From Variovorax sp. OV700 (GTDB lineage: Bacteria > Pseudomonadota > Gammaproteobacteria > Burkholderiales > Burkholderiaceae_C), in NCBI RefSeq assembly GCF_900099805.1, contig NZ_FNDR01000001.1, positions 558,001 through 622,000 of the forward strand: a DNA stretch of 64,000 bases, given 5' to 3'. Numbering within the stretch: the stretch's first letter is position 1; the number at the start of each line of letters is the position of its first letter. Both the position numbers and the translations under genes were made by a program. Below, one piece after another: positions 28,138 through 36,960 of this stretch. The notes under the pieces are model-generated. The model ran no database searches. It saw nothing but the letters and a program-made list of their open reading frames with translations, and was not told where the DNA came from.

Positions 28138-28644
28138 TCAGCCCGCCGGCAGCCAGGCCTTCACCTGCGCGACCAGTTGGCCCAATGGCGCGGTCGCATC
28201 GACCGCGAGCACGCCCGGCTCGCCGACCGGTGATTCGAGCGTCGCGAACTGGTTGGCCACCAGGCTCGCCGGAAACATGTGCTCGCCCGCGCCGGCCCGT
28301 GCGGCCACGCGGCGTTCGGCCTCGGCGCGCTCGATGTCCATGAACACGAATCGCAGCCCCGGCACGGCAGCGCGCAACTGGTCGCGGTAGCTGCGCTTGA
28401 GCGCCGAGCAGGTCAGCACCGCGCCGAGCGACGAGTCGGCCAGCGTGTGCCCCAGCGTCGCGAGCCAGCCGGCGCGGTCGGCATCGGTCAGCGCGATGCC
28501 CCGGCTCATCTTCTCGACGTTGGCCGGCGGGTGGTAGTCGTCGCCCTCGATCAGCGGCAGCCCGAACCCGATCGCCAGCGCAGAGCCGAGGCTCGACTTG
28601 CCGCAGCCCGAAACACCCATCACCACGAGCCATAGCCCATTCAT
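28138..28644 (-). CDS. gntK: Gluconokinase (GntK type)
   Basis: Phosphorylates D-gluconate to 6-phosphogluconate. 168 residues. The P-loop GVSGCGKSS is at about 9-17, followed by the gluconate-kinase signature EGDDYHPPANVEKMSRGIAL and the block VLTCSALKRSYRDQLR. A ribosome-site-like AAGGGG precedes the ATG at 28644, which is preferred over the in-frame ATG at 28686. It is divergent from the RND pump operon and convergent with gnd, the next enzyme in gluconate use. Confidence 0.95.
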   Translation of the reverse strand: MNGLWLVVMGVSGCGKSSLGSALAIGFGLPLIEGDDYHPPANVEKMSRGIALTDADRAGWLATLGHTLADSSLGAVLTCSALKRSYRDQLRAAVPGLRFVFMDIERAEAERRVAARAGAGEHMFPASLVANQFATLESPVGEPGVLAVDATAPLGQLVAQVKAWLPAG

Positions 28645-28665
28645 AAGTACCCCTTTTGGTGCAAC

Positions 28666-28683
28666 CACGGGGCAATCCCCGTG
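28666..28683. promoter_or_regulatory. 18-bp palindrome between gntK and the RND operon
   Basis: CACGGGG-CAAT-CCCCGTG has perfect seven-base arms. It sits 21 bases upstream of the gntK start and 71 bases before the RND gene, so it could be an operator for either, or a hairpin in the gntK leader. Confidence 0.45.
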
Positions 28684-28754
28684 CATCAGCTGAACTTAAA
28701 TCTACTTCCTTATGATGCAAAACCTTTTTCCGCCGGAAGCAGAGAGTCCCGCCC

Positions 28755-31700
28755 ATGGTCCAGCTCGCATTGCGTCGCCCCTACACCTTCATCGTCATGG
28801 CGATGCTGATCGTACTGGCCACACCTTTCGTGCTGGCGCGGATGGCCACCGACATCTTCCCGGAAATCAACATCCCGGTGGTCAGCGTCATCTGGAACTA
28901 CACCGGCCTGCCGGCGCAGGAGATGGGCCAGCGCATCTCCGGCCAGGTCGAGCGGGGCCTCACCACCACGGTCAGCGACATCGAGCATATCGAATCGCAG
29001 TCGCTCGCGGGCGTGTCGATCATCAAGGTGTTCTTCCAGCCCACGGCCAACATCGAGATGGCAATCTCGCAGGTGGTGGCCTCCATGCAGGCCCAGGTGC
29101 GGCAGCTACCGCCGGGCATCACACCGCCGCTGGTCATCAAGTATTCGGCCTCCAGCGTGCCGGTGGTCCAGCTCGCGCTGTCGAGCCCCACGCGCTCTGA
29201 AAATTCGCTGTTCGACGCCACGGTGAATCAGCTGCGGCCGCAGCTCATCACCGTGCCCGGCGCGGCCATTCCCTTTCCCTACGGCGGCAAGAACCGGCTG
29301 ATCTCGGTCGACCTCGACACGCAGGCGCTGCAGGCGCGCGGCCTCACGCCGGCCGACGTGGTGAACGCGGTCAACACGCAGAACCTGATCCTGCCTTCGG
29401 GCACCGCCAAGTTCGGGGCCACCGAATACAGCGTGCGCATGAACGGTTCGCCCGATGCGGTGGCCGGCCTCAACGACCTGCCGGTGCGCACGGTGAACGG
29501 CGCCACCACCTACCTGCGCGACGTGGCCTACGTACGCGACGGTTTCTCGCCGCAGACCAACATCGTGCGGCAGGACGGCGTGCGCGGCGTGCTGCTGTCG
29601 GTGCTGAAGAACGGCGGCGCCTCCACGCTGGACATCGTGGCGAACATTCGCGCGATGCTGCCAGTCGCCGCGCAGACCATGCCGCAGGACATCAAGATCA
29701 CCCCACTGTTCGACCAGTCGGTGTTCGTGAAGGCGGCTGTCAAGGGCGTGGTGTTCGAGGCCATCCTGGCCGCGGCGCTCACGGCGGCGATGGTGCTGCT
29801 GTTCCTCGGCAACTGGCGCAGCACGCTCATCATCGGCCTCACGATTCCGCTGTCGATCCTGGCCTCGATCCTGGTGCTGTATGCGCTTGGCGAAACGCTC
29901 AACCTCATGACGCTGGGCGGGCTCGCGCTCTCGGTCGGCATATTGGTGGACCAGGCCATCGTGACCATCGAGAACATCGAGCGCCACCTGCACATGGGCA
30001 CGCCGTTGAAAGAAGCCATCGAGGTCGGCGCGGGCGAGATCGGCAACGCGGCCTTCGTCTCCACGCTGTGCATCTGCATCGTGTTCGTGCCGATGTTCTT
30101 TCTCTCGGGTGTGGCGCGCTTCCTGTTCGTGCCGCTGGCCGAGGCGGTGGTGTTCGCCATGCTGGCCTCCTACCTGCTTTCGCGCACGCTGGTGCCCACG
30201 CTCGTGATGCTGCTGATGGGCGGCTCGCATGCTGGACAACCGGCCGCCGAAGCCAGGCCCAGTGCACTGCAGCGTGTCTACCGCAGCTTCGACCGCCGCT
30301 TCGAGCGCGTGCGCCGGGCCTACACGCTGCTGCTGTCGGTGGTGCTGTCCAGGCGCGGCGGCTTCATCGGCTTGTTCCTCGGCTTCTGCCTGCTTTCATG
30401 CCTGCTGTATCCGGTGCTGGGCCGGGATTTCTTCCCCACGGTGGATGCGGGCCAGATCCGCCTGCATGTGCGCGCGCCCACCGGCACCCGCATTGAGGAG
30501 ACGGCGCGCCTTACCGACCGGGTGGAAGCCGCCATTCGCGAACTGGTGCCGGCGGACCAGCTCGAGACCATCCTCGACAACCTGGGCATCCCCAACAGCG
30601 GCATCAACCTCTCGTACAGCAATGCCGGCACCATCGGCACCTTCGATGCGGAACTGCTGCTCTCGCTGAAAGACGGCCACCGGCCGACCGAGGAATTCGT
30701 GTCGCTGCTGCGGGCCGAACTGCCCAGGCGCTTTCCGGGCATCGAGTTCTTCTTCCAGCCCGCGGACATCGTCACGCAGATTCTCAATTTCGGCCTGCCC
30801 GCCGCCATTGACGTGCAGTTCAGTGGCGCCGACATGGCGGGCAACGCGGCCCGCGCGGCCGAACTCACCAAGGCCATCAAGCAGATTCCGGGTGCGGTCG
30901 ATGCCCACGTGCACCAGCGGCTCGACGGCCCCAGCCTCAGCCTGCAGATGGACCGCTCGCGGCTGCAGCAATACGGCCTCACCGCCGCCAACGTGGGGCA
31001 GAACGTGCTCATCGCGCTCTCGGGCAGCTCGCAGACGGCGCCGGCCTTCTGGCTCAATCCGCAGAACGGCGTGGTCTACAGCATTGCAGTGCAAACGCCA
31101 CAGTACAACGTCGACTCGCTCGACGCGCTGCTCAACATTCCGGTGGGCACCGGCGGCACGGCGGCCGCTGGCGGAGCCTCGCAGCAGTTGCTGGGCAACC
31201 TCGTCGACGCGCAGGCGGCTCGGCAGCCGGCCGTGATGTCGCGCTACAACATCGCGCCGGTGATCGACGTCTACGTGAGCGTGCAGGGCACCGACCTCGC
31301 GAGCGTGGCGTCGAAGGTGCAGGTGCTGGTCGACGAGATGCGGCCCAAGCTCTCGCGCGGCAGCCAGGTCACCATTCGCGGCCAGGTGCAGACGATGCAG
31401 TCGTCCTTCATCGGGCTCGGCGTGGGGCTGGCGATGGCCATCGTGCTGGTGTACCTGCTCATCGTGGTCACCTTCCAGTCGTGGCTCGACGCGGCCATCA
31501 TCATCACCGCCCTGCCCGCGGCGCTCGCCGGCATCGCGTGGATGCTGTTCATTACCGGCACCACGCTGAGCGTGCCCGCGCTCACGGGCGCGATCATGAC
31601 CATGGGCGTGGCCACGGCCAACTCGATTCTGCTGGTGTCGTTCGCGCGCGAGCGGCTGCAGGCCGGCATTCCGCCGCTCTCGGCCGCGCTCGAAGGCGGC

Positions 31701-31973
31701 GCCACCCGCATCCGGCCGGTGCTGATGACGGCGCTGGCGATGATCATCGGCATGATCCCGATGGCGCTCGGCCTCGGCGAAGGAGCCGAACAGAACGCGC
31801 CCCTCGGCCGTGCGGTGATCGGCGGTCTGCTTTTCGCCACGGTGTCGACATTGTTTTTCGTGCCCGCGGTGTTCGCGGGCGTGCACAGTCGGCTTGCGCA
31901 CCGCAAGGCGACGCGTGCAGCAACAGCCGCGGAACCGCCAGCGGGCGCAGCCCCAGGAGAACTGATCCCATGA
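28755..31973 (+). CDS. RND efflux pump inner-membrane permease (HAE1/AcrB type)
   Basis: 1072 residues, twelve predicted membrane helices and two large periplasmic loops, as in AcrB. The N-terminus is typical (RRPYTFIVMAMLIVLATPFV). In helix 4 the proton-relay motif reads GILVDQAIVTIEN: Asp399 is kept but the second Asp is replaced by Gln400. Helix 10-11 motifs (ALTGAIMTMGVATANSILLV, RIRPVLMTALAMIIGMIPMA) are intact. It is followed by the adaptor and outer-membrane genes with 4-base overlaps. The substrates (drugs, solvents or metals) are not predictable; no regulator is adjacent. Confidence 0.93.
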   Translation: MVQLALRRPYTFIVMAMLIVLATPFVLARMATDIFPEINIPVVSVIWNYTGLPAQEMGQRISGQVERGLTTTVSDIEHIESQSLAGVSIIKVFFQPTANIEMAISQVVASMQAQVRQLPPGITPPLVIKYSASSVPVVQLALSSPTRSENSLFDATVNQLRPQLITVPGAAIPFPYGGKNRLISVDLDTQALQARGLTPADVVNAVNTQNLILPSGTAKFGATEYSVRMNGSPDAVAGLNDLPVRTVNGATTYLRDVAYVRDGFSPQTNIVRQDGVRGVLLSVLKNGGASTLDIVANIRAMLPVAAQTMPQDIKITPLFDQSVFVKAAVKGVVFEAILAAALTAAMVLLFLGNWRSTLIIGLTIPLSILASILVLYALGETLNLMTLGGLALSVGILVDQAIVTIENIERHLHMGTPLKEAIEVGAGEIGNAAFVSTLCICIVFVPMFFLSGVARFLFVPLAEAVVFAMLASYLLSRTLVPTLVMLLMGGSHAGQPAAEARPSALQRVYRSFDRRFERVRRAYTLLLSVVLSRRGGFIGLFLGFCLLSCLLYPVLGRDFFPTVDAGQIRLHVRAPTGTRIEETARLTDRVEAAIRELVPADQLETILDNLGIPNSGINLSYSNAGTIGTFDAELLLSLKDGHRPTEEFVSLLRAELPRRFPGIEFFFQPADIVTQILNFGLPAAIDVQFSGADMAGNAARAAELTKAIKQIPGAVDAHVHQRLDGPSLSLQMDRSRLQQYGLTAANVGQNVLIALSGSSQTAPAFWLNPQNGVVYSIAVQTPQYNVDSLDALLNIPVGTGGTAAAGGASQQLLGNLVDAQAARQPAVMSRYNIAPVIDVYVSVQGTDLASVASKVQVLVDEMRPKLSRGSQVTIRGQVQTMQSSFIGLGVGLAMAIVLVYLLIVVTFQSWLDAAIIITALPAALAGIAWMLFITGTTLSVPALTGAIMTMGVATANSILLVSFARERLQAGIPPLSAALEGGATRIRPVLMTALAMIIGMIPMALGLGEGAEQNAPLGRAVIGGLLFATVSTLFFVPAVFAGVHSRLAHRKATRAATAAEPPAGAAPGELIP

Positions 31974-33223
31974 CGGAGCAACGCCACTCGGCATTGGCCA
32001 TCCACCCCATCGCCGCCGAAGAGGGCGAGGGCGAACTGCTGCGGCGCCGGCAGATCGTGAAGCGCACGCGCTGGCTCGTGGTCATCGTGCTTGTTTTGCT
32101 GGCGCTCGGCGCCGCGCGCACGGTGATCGTGCGCATGGCCAATGCACGCGCGCTCGAAGCGGGCACCGCCGAACGCGCCAAGCTGCATGTGCAGACGGCC
32201 ATGCCCCGCACGCCCACCGCTGGCCAGACGCTGGCGCTGCCCGGCACGCTGCAGGGCTTCGTGCAATCGCCCATCTCGGCACGTGCGAGCGGCTACCTCA
32301 AGCGCTGGACCCGGGACATCGGCAGCCGCGTCGAAAAGGGCGAGTTGCTGGCCGAGATCGAAACACCCGAGATCGACCAGCAGCTGTCGCAGGCCATCGC
32401 GGCGCGCGCGCAGGCAGCATCGGGGCTGGAACTCGCAAAGAGCACGGCCGAGCGCTGGGAAAACCTGCGCAAGAAGGACGTGGTCTCGCAACAGGACCTG
32501 GACGAGCGCCGCAGCGCAGTGGCGCAGGCCACTTCGAACGTGGCGGCAGCCGATGCCAACGTGCAGCGGCTTCGGCAGACCGAGAGCTTCAAGCGCATCG
32601 TGGCGCCGTTTGCGGGCGTGATCACCCGTCGCAATGTCGACGTGGGCGACCTGATCGACGCGGGTGCGGGCGGCGGCGCTGGGCGCGCGCTCTTCATGCT
32701 GGCGCAGACCGATCCGCTGCGCGTGTACATCAACGTGCCGCAGGCCTATGCGCAGCTCGTCAAGGCCGGCCAGCCGGTGGTCGTGACGCAGGCCGAACTG
32801 CGCGGCCAGCGCTTCAAGGGCGAGGTAGCGCGCACCTCGGGCTCGATCGATGCGACCACGCGGATGATGCAGGTCGAGGTGTCGCTGCCCAACCGCGACG
32901 GCGCGCTGCTGCCGGGCGCCTATGTGCAGGTGTCGCTGCCGCTGGCCGCGGCCCAGACGCTCACCGTGCCGGCCAATGCGCTGCTGTTCCGCGCCGAAGG
33001 CACTCGCATCGCGGTGGTCGATGCGCAAGGCCGCATCGGCCTGCGCCCGGTCACGCTGGGCCGCAACTACGGTGAGAACGTCGAGGTGATCGACGGTATC
33101 GGCGGCAACGACCGCATGGTGCTCAACCCCTCCGATTCGCTGGCCGAGGGCGACGTGGTGACGGTCGCGCCCGAAGCACCGCCGGCGGACGCCAAGCCGC
33201 CCGTGCGAAAGGAACCGGCGTGA
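31970..33223 (+). CDS. RND efflux periplasmic adaptor (membrane fusion protein)
   Basis: 417 residues. A cytosolic N-terminal tail precedes one membrane anchor (WLVVIVLVLLALGAARTVIV, about residues 36-55). The lipoyl/barrel start is PGTLQGFVQSPISARASGYL, with RVEKGELLAEIETPEIDQQL. A coiled-coil hairpin spans about 130-205, and the C-terminal barrel contains NRDGALLPGAYVQVSLPL. It bridges the RND permease and the outer-membrane channel. ATG at 31970 overlaps the permease stop, and its own stop overlaps the GTG of the next gene. Confidence 0.92.
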   Translation: MTEQRHSALAIHPIAAEEGEGELLRRRQIVKRTRWLVVIVLVLLALGAARTVIVRMANARALEAGTAERAKLHVQTAMPRTPTAGQTLALPGTLQGFVQSPISARASGYLKRWTRDIGSRVEKGELLAEIETPEIDQQLSQAIAARAQAASGLELAKSTAERWENLRKKDVVSQQDLDERRSAVAQATSNVAAADANVQRLRQTESFKRIVAPFAGVITRRNVDVGDLIDAGAGGGAGRALFMLAQTDPLRVYINVPQAYAQLVKAGQPVVVTQAELRGQRFKGEVARTSGSIDATTRMMQVEVSLPNRDGALLPGAYVQVSLPLAAAQTLTVPANALLFRAEGTRIAVVDAQGRIGLRPVTLGRNYGENVEVIDGIGGNDRMVLNPSDSLAEGDVVTVAPEAPPADAKPPVRKEPA

Positions 33224-34698
33224 GGCTGCGCGGACTCGGTACCGCCCTGACCGCGGCGCTGCTCGCAGCGGGCTGTGCGGTCGGCCCCGACTACAAGGCG
33301 CCCGAGACGCCGCTGCCCGTGAGCTGGAAGCTCGAGGAGCCTTGGCGCCAGAGCACACCGAACGACAGTGCCGACAAGGGCCCATGGTGGAAGCGCTTCG
33401 GCGACGCGCAGCTGGATGCGCTGCAGGACCAAGCCCTGGGCGGCAGCCCGACGCTGGACATCGCCAACGCGCGGCTCGCCCAGGCACGCGCCACGCTCGC
33501 GGCCAACTCGGCCAGCCAGTTTCCGCAGCTTGGGCTCGGCACCCGCGCCTCGCGCCTCAAGATTTCCGCCAACCGGCCGCTCACCAACTATGCGACCGCC
33601 AATTCGTCGACGGTGCAGAACGACTTCATGCTGTCGCTGAATGCCAGCTACGAACTCGACCTTGCGGGCCGCGTGCAGCGCAGCGTCGAAGGCGCCACCG
33701 CCTCCGCCGAACAATCCGCCGCAGATCTGGAGAACATGCGGCTCGTGCTCACCGCCGACGTCGCTAACAACTATTTCAACTTGCGCTCGACCGATATCGA
33801 GCTCGACGTGCTCGCGCGCTCCATCGCGCTGCAACGGCGCGCGCTCGAGCTGGTCACGGCGCGCCACGACCTGGGCGCGGTGTCGGGCCTCGACGTGGCG
33901 CAGCAGCAGGCGCTGCTCGACACCACGCTGACGCAGGTCGACGTGCTGAAGAAGCAGCGCGCGCAATACGAGCATGCGCTCGCCACCCTCACCGGCACAC
34001 CGGCGCCGAGCTTCGAGCTGCCGGCGGACCTGCGCGAGATCAGGCCGCCCGCGGTGCCGCTGGGCGTGCCGTCCGAAATGCTGCAGCGCCGGCCCGACGT
34101 GGCCTCGGCCGAACGCGCCATGGCCGCGGCCAACGCACAGATCGGCGTGGCCACGGCGGCCTTCTATCCGAGCTTCATCATCTCGCCGACGGTGGGCGTC
34201 GACAGCCGCATGATCGAGACGCTGTTCAACGGCCCGAGCCTCTTGTGGTCGGTGGGCGTGTCAGCCACGCAGGTGCTGTTCGACGGCGGCCGCGTGCGTG
34301 CGAATGTCGACTTTGCCAAAGCCGGCTACGACGCCACCGTGGGCAACTATCGCCGCACGGTGCTCACCGCCATGCAGGAAGTGGAAGACGGCATCACCGG
34401 CCTGTCCGCGCTCGACCGCGCGACCACTCAGGCGCAGGCCGCAGTCGCCGCTGCGCGCCGGGTGCTCGACATGGCCACCAGCCGCTACGAAGGCGGCGCC
34501 TCGACGTACCTGGACGTGATCACCGCGCAGCAGTCGCTGCTCACAGTGGAGCGCCAGGCCGCCCAGCTGCAGGGCCAGCGGCTGCTGACCTCGGTGTTTC
34601 TGGTGAAGGCGCTCGGCGGCGACTGGTGCAGGGCCGACACCGCTGACCCTAGAACAGGCTGCCCTGCCCCGCAGCGCCAGGCGGCCGGAATGCGCTGA
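33220..34698 (+). CDS. Outer-membrane efflux lipoprotein (NodT/OprM family)
   Basis: 492 residues. A lipoprotein signal ends LLAAGCAVGPDYKAP, the lipobox Cys being the anchor. Two outer-membrane efflux repeats follow, with the characteristic SYELDLAGRVQRSVEGA and AATQVLFDGGRVRANVDFA-type turns and the closing YLDVITAQQSLLTVER. It forms the outer channel of this RND pump. The start is GTG at 33220 (GTGA overlap). Its last 50 bases overlap the end of the convergent radical SAM gene. Confidence 0.93.
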   Translation: MRLRGLGTALTAALLAAGCAVGPDYKAPETPLPVSWKLEEPWRQSTPNDSADKGPWWKRFGDAQLDALQDQALGGSPTLDIANARLAQARATLAANSASQFPQLGLGTRASRLKISANRPLTNYATANSSTVQNDFMLSLNASYELDLAGRVQRSVEGATASAEQSAADLENMRLVLTADVANNYFNLRSTDIELDVLARSIALQRRALELVTARHDLGAVSGLDVAQQQALLDTTLTQVDVLKKQRAQYEHALATLTGTPAPSFELPADLREIRPPAVPLGVPSEMLQRRPDVASAERAMAAANAQIGVATAAFYPSFIISPTVGVDSRMIETLFNGPSLLWSVGVSATQVLFDGGRVRANVDFAKAGYDATVGNYRRTVLTAMQEVEDGITGLSALDRATTQAQAAVAAARRVLDMATSRYEGGASTYLDVITAQQSLLTVERQAAQLQGQRLLTSVFLVKALGGDWCRADTADPRTGCPAPQRQAAGMR

Positions 34699-35743
34699 GG
34701 TCGAGCGCAATGCGCTCGCGGTTGAAGCCGATGCGGTTCGCCGCCTTCTCGAAGCGTTGCCGGATCAGGTCGGCCCACAGGCCCGAGCCCTTCATGCGGG
34801 TGGCAAAGTCGGCGTCGTAGTCCTTGCCGCCACGCATCTCGTGGATGCGCGCCATGATGCGGTCCGCGCGCTGCGGGTAGTGCAGATGAAGCCATTCCTT
34901 GAAGAGCGGCGCCACCTCCCACGGCAGCCGGATGACCGTGTAGAAAGCACTGCGCGCACCGGCCTCCCATGCGGCTTCGAGCACCTGCTCCATGTCTTCG
35001 TTGACGAAGGGAATCTGCGGCGCCACGCTCACCCCCACCGGCACGCCGGCCTCGGCCAAGGTGCGGATGGTGCGCAGCCGCCGATGCGGCGCGGCGGCGC
35101 GCGGCTCCAGCTTGCGGGCCAGCTCGCCGTCGAGCGTGGTCACGGTGATGTACACGGCGGCCAGGTGCTCGGCGGCCATGGGCGCGATCAAGTCGAGGTC
35201 GCGCTCCACCGCGCTCGATTTGGTGACCAGCGCAAACGGATGCCGCGTTTCCTGCAGCAACTCGATCACCGAACGCGTGAGCCGCAGCTCGCGTTCGATG
35301 GGCTGGTAGCAGTCGGTGGCGGTGCCGATGGCGACGTGGCTCGGCTTGTAGCTCTTGCGGCCGAGTTCGGTGCGCAGCACTTCGACGATGTTGCGCTTGG
35401 CGATGAGCTTGGTCTCGAAGTCGAGGCCCGGCGAGAGATTGAGGTAGCTGTGCGTTGGCCGGGCAAAGCAGTAGATGCAGCCATGCTCGCAGCCGCGGTA
35501 CGGGTTGAGCGAACGGTCGAAGGAAATGTCGGGCGAGTCGTTTTCATTGAGCACCGACTTCACGTCCTCGAAGCGCACTTCGGTGGCGAGCGGCGGCAGC
35601 TCTTCGGCTTCGGCCGCGCCTTCTTCCAGCGTGCCCCAGCCGTCGTCGAAGGCATTGCGCTCATCGCGCGAGAAACGGTGCGCCAGCCGCGTGGCGGCGC
35701 CGCGGCCCTTGATGGCGTGGATGGGGATGTGGGCAGTGGGCAT
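34649..35743 (-). CDS. PA0069-family radical SAM protein
   Basis: 364 residues. The iron-sulfur motif NPYRGCEHGCIYCFARPTH (C-x3-C-x2-C) lies about residues 80-98, within a spore photoproduct lyase-like radical SAM core (KSYKPSHVAIGTATDCYQPI, SVAPQIPFVNEDMEQVL). The function of the PA0069 family is not established. AAAAAGGATC just before the ATG at 35743 supports this start over the in-frame ATG at 35779. Its 3' end overlaps the efflux gene on the other strand by 50 bases. Confidence 0.9.
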   Translation of the reverse strand: MPTAHIPIHAIKGRGAATRLAHRFSRDERNAFDDGWGTLEEGAAEAEELPPLATEVRFEDVKSVLNENDSPDISFDRSLNPYRGCEHGCIYCFARPTHSYLNLSPGLDFETKLIAKRNIVEVLRTELGRKSYKPSHVAIGTATDCYQPIERELRLTRSVIELLQETRHPFALVTKSSAVERDLDLIAPMAAEHLAAVYITVTTLDGELARKLEPRAAAPHRRLRTIRTLAEAGVPVGVSVAPQIPFVNEDMEQVLEAAWEAGARSAFYTVIRLPWEVAPLFKEWLHLHYPQRADRIMARIHEMRGGKDYDADFATRMKGSGLWADLIRQRFEKAANRIGFNRERIALDLSAFRPPGAAGQGSLF

Positions 35744-35762
35744 GGCAGATCCTTTTTCGCTC

Positions 35763-35788
35763 GAATACTGATTATTCATACAGTACTC
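35763..35788. promoter_or_regulatory. Inverted repeat upstream of the radical SAM gene
   Basis: GAATACTG and CAGTACTC are inverted arms (7 of 8 matching) ten bases apart, 20-45 bases upstream of the radical SAM start. It may be an operator; the surrounding 120 bases are AT-rich, as expected for a divergent promoter region. Confidence 0.35.
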
Positions 35789-35820
35789 TCGAGCGACTCA
35801 CCAAGCAAATCAAATTTCCA

Positions 35821-35856
35821 TTTCTCTCTTGACAGAAATTTCTAAAATCCTAGACT
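35821..35856 (+). promoter_or_regulatory. Promoter and operator-like palindrome of the GbsR-type gene
   Basis: TTGACA at 35829-35834 and TAGACT at 35851-35856 (16-base spacer) form a sigma-70-like promoter. The -35 lies inside the near-palindrome TTTCTCTCTTGACAGAAA (35821-35838). The same 18-mer with one change, TTTCTGTTTTGACAGAAA, occurs after the gene at 36490. The predicted transcript would begin at or next to the ATG at 35864, giving a leaderless message. Confidence 0.65.
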
Positions 35857-35863
35857 TCGAGGC

Positions 35864-36466
35864 ATGGAACTCACCGACATCCAACGCAAGTTCGTTCTTC
35901 ACTGGGGTGAAATGGGCTCGATGTGGGGCGTCAACCGCACGGTCTCGCAAATCCATGCGCTGCTGTTCGCTCGCGGCAAGCCCATGCACGCGGAAGAGCT
36001 CTCCGAGACGCTCGGCGTGGCCCGTTCCAACGTGAGCAACAGCCTGAAGGAACTGCAGGCGTGGAACCTGGTGCGCGTCACTCACATCCTGGGCGACCGG
36101 CGCGACTATTTCGAGACCAGTGTCGACGTGTGGGAACTGTTCCGCACCGTGGTGCGGGAGCGCAAGGAGCGCGAGTTCGACCCCACCATCCGCGTGCTGC
36201 GCGAAATCGTCTCCAGCCCTGATTTCCTGAAGGAGCCCGCCGATGCGCAAGACCGCATCCGCTCCACCATGGACCTGATGAGCAAGCTTGCCACCTGGGC
36301 CGACGAGATGCTGCGGCTCTCGCCCGGCACGCTCGACAAGGTACTGACGCTCGGCGCCAGCGTGCAGAAGTTCGTTCGCGGGGATGCCCCGACGCCGACG
36401 ACTCCGGCCTCGAAGAAGGACGACGACGACCCCGACGCTCATCACGCCAGCCTGCCCATGATCTAA
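35864..36466 (+). CDS. GbsR/MarR-family transcriptional regulator
   Basis: 200 residues. The N-terminal winged helix reads FVLHWGEMGSMWGVNRTVSQ, KPMHAEELSETLGVARSNVS and LVRVTHILGDRRDYFETSVD, which is the GbsR subfamily pattern. A helical dimerisation part follows. The tail is acidic (KKDDDDPDAHHAS). It probably represses its own gene and the downstream four-gene set through matching palindromes at 35821 and 36490. No ribosome site at a useful distance precedes the ATG, consistent with leaderless translation. Confidence 0.88.
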   Translation: MELTDIQRKFVLHWGEMGSMWGVNRTVSQIHALLFARGKPMHAEELSETLGVARSNVSNSLKELQAWNLVRVTHILGDRRDYFETSVDVWELFRTVVRERKEREFDPTIRVLREIVSSPDFLKEPADAQDRIRSTMDLMSKLATWADEMLRLSPGTLDKVLTLGASVQKFVRGDAPTPTTPASKKDDDDPDAHHASLPMI

Positions 36467-36489
36467 TTTTTCCTTTTTTTGCCTGATTA

Positions 36490-36507
36490 TTTCTGTTTTG
36501 ACAGAAA
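36490..36507. promoter_or_regulatory. Second GbsR-type operator-like palindrome
   Basis: TTTCTGT-TTTG-ACAGAAA has perfect seven-base arms and includes TTGACA at 36498-36503. It lies 14 bases upstream of the DCC-protein ATG and matches the palindrome before the regulator gene in 17 of 18 positions. No good -10 follows, so it may work as a roadblock or with a different promoter. Confidence 0.6.
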
Positions 36508-36521
36508 CAACGAAAACCAAC

Positions 36522-36947
36522 ATGCAAATCACCGCCGCCTACCCGCTCACCGTGTACTTCGACGCCACATGCATCCTCTGCACGGCGGAAATGAGCGCAA
36601 TGAAGGCGCGCGATTCAGCGGCCCGGCTGGAACTCGTCGACTGCTCGCCCGCCGGGTTCGATGCCGGACCGGCGCCGCGCGAGGCGTTGATGACGGCCAT
36701 CCACGTGGTGGACGCGGCGGGTCAGGTGTTCGTCGGCGTTCCAGCCATCCGCGCCTGCCGCGACGCCGTCGGCTTGCCAAGCGGCAGCTTCCTGCTCGAT
36801 CTGCCATGGGTCGCGCCGCTCGCCGACCGCGCCTATGGCGTGCTCGCGCGCAACCGCTACCGGCTGCCGCGCTGGCTGGTGGCCCTGCTTGCCGGCAAGG
36901 CGGCGCGGTCGTCCCGCACCTGCGCCGGCGGCAACTGCCGGATCTGA
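36522..36947 (+). CDS. DCC-family thiol-disulfide oxidoreductase-like protein (DUF393)
   Basis: 141 residues. It begins with the family hallmark LTVYFDATCILCTAEMSAMK, whose two cysteines (C-x2-C) sit where DUF393 proteins usually have DGDCxxC. The remainder is a small helical thioredoxin-like domain with several aromatic positions (YGVLARNRYRLPRWLVALL). The C-terminal CAGGNCRI adds two more cysteines. The role is unknown; redox or lipid-associated functions have been proposed for the family. It is first in a four-gene set that includes a methyltransferase. Confidence 0.8.
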   Translation: MQITAAYPLTVYFDATCILCTAEMSAMKARDSAARLELVDCSPAGFDAGPAPREALMTAIHVVDAAGQVFVGVPAIRACRDAVGLPSGSFLLDLPWVAPLADRAYGVLARNRYRLPRWLVALLAGKAARSSRTCAGGNCRI

Positions 36948-36960
36948 AAAAGGAACTCTC

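Noticed and set aside
30396-31994. 532-residue open frame antisense to the RND permease
   Set aside because: His/Arg/Gly-rich shadow sequence with no domain.
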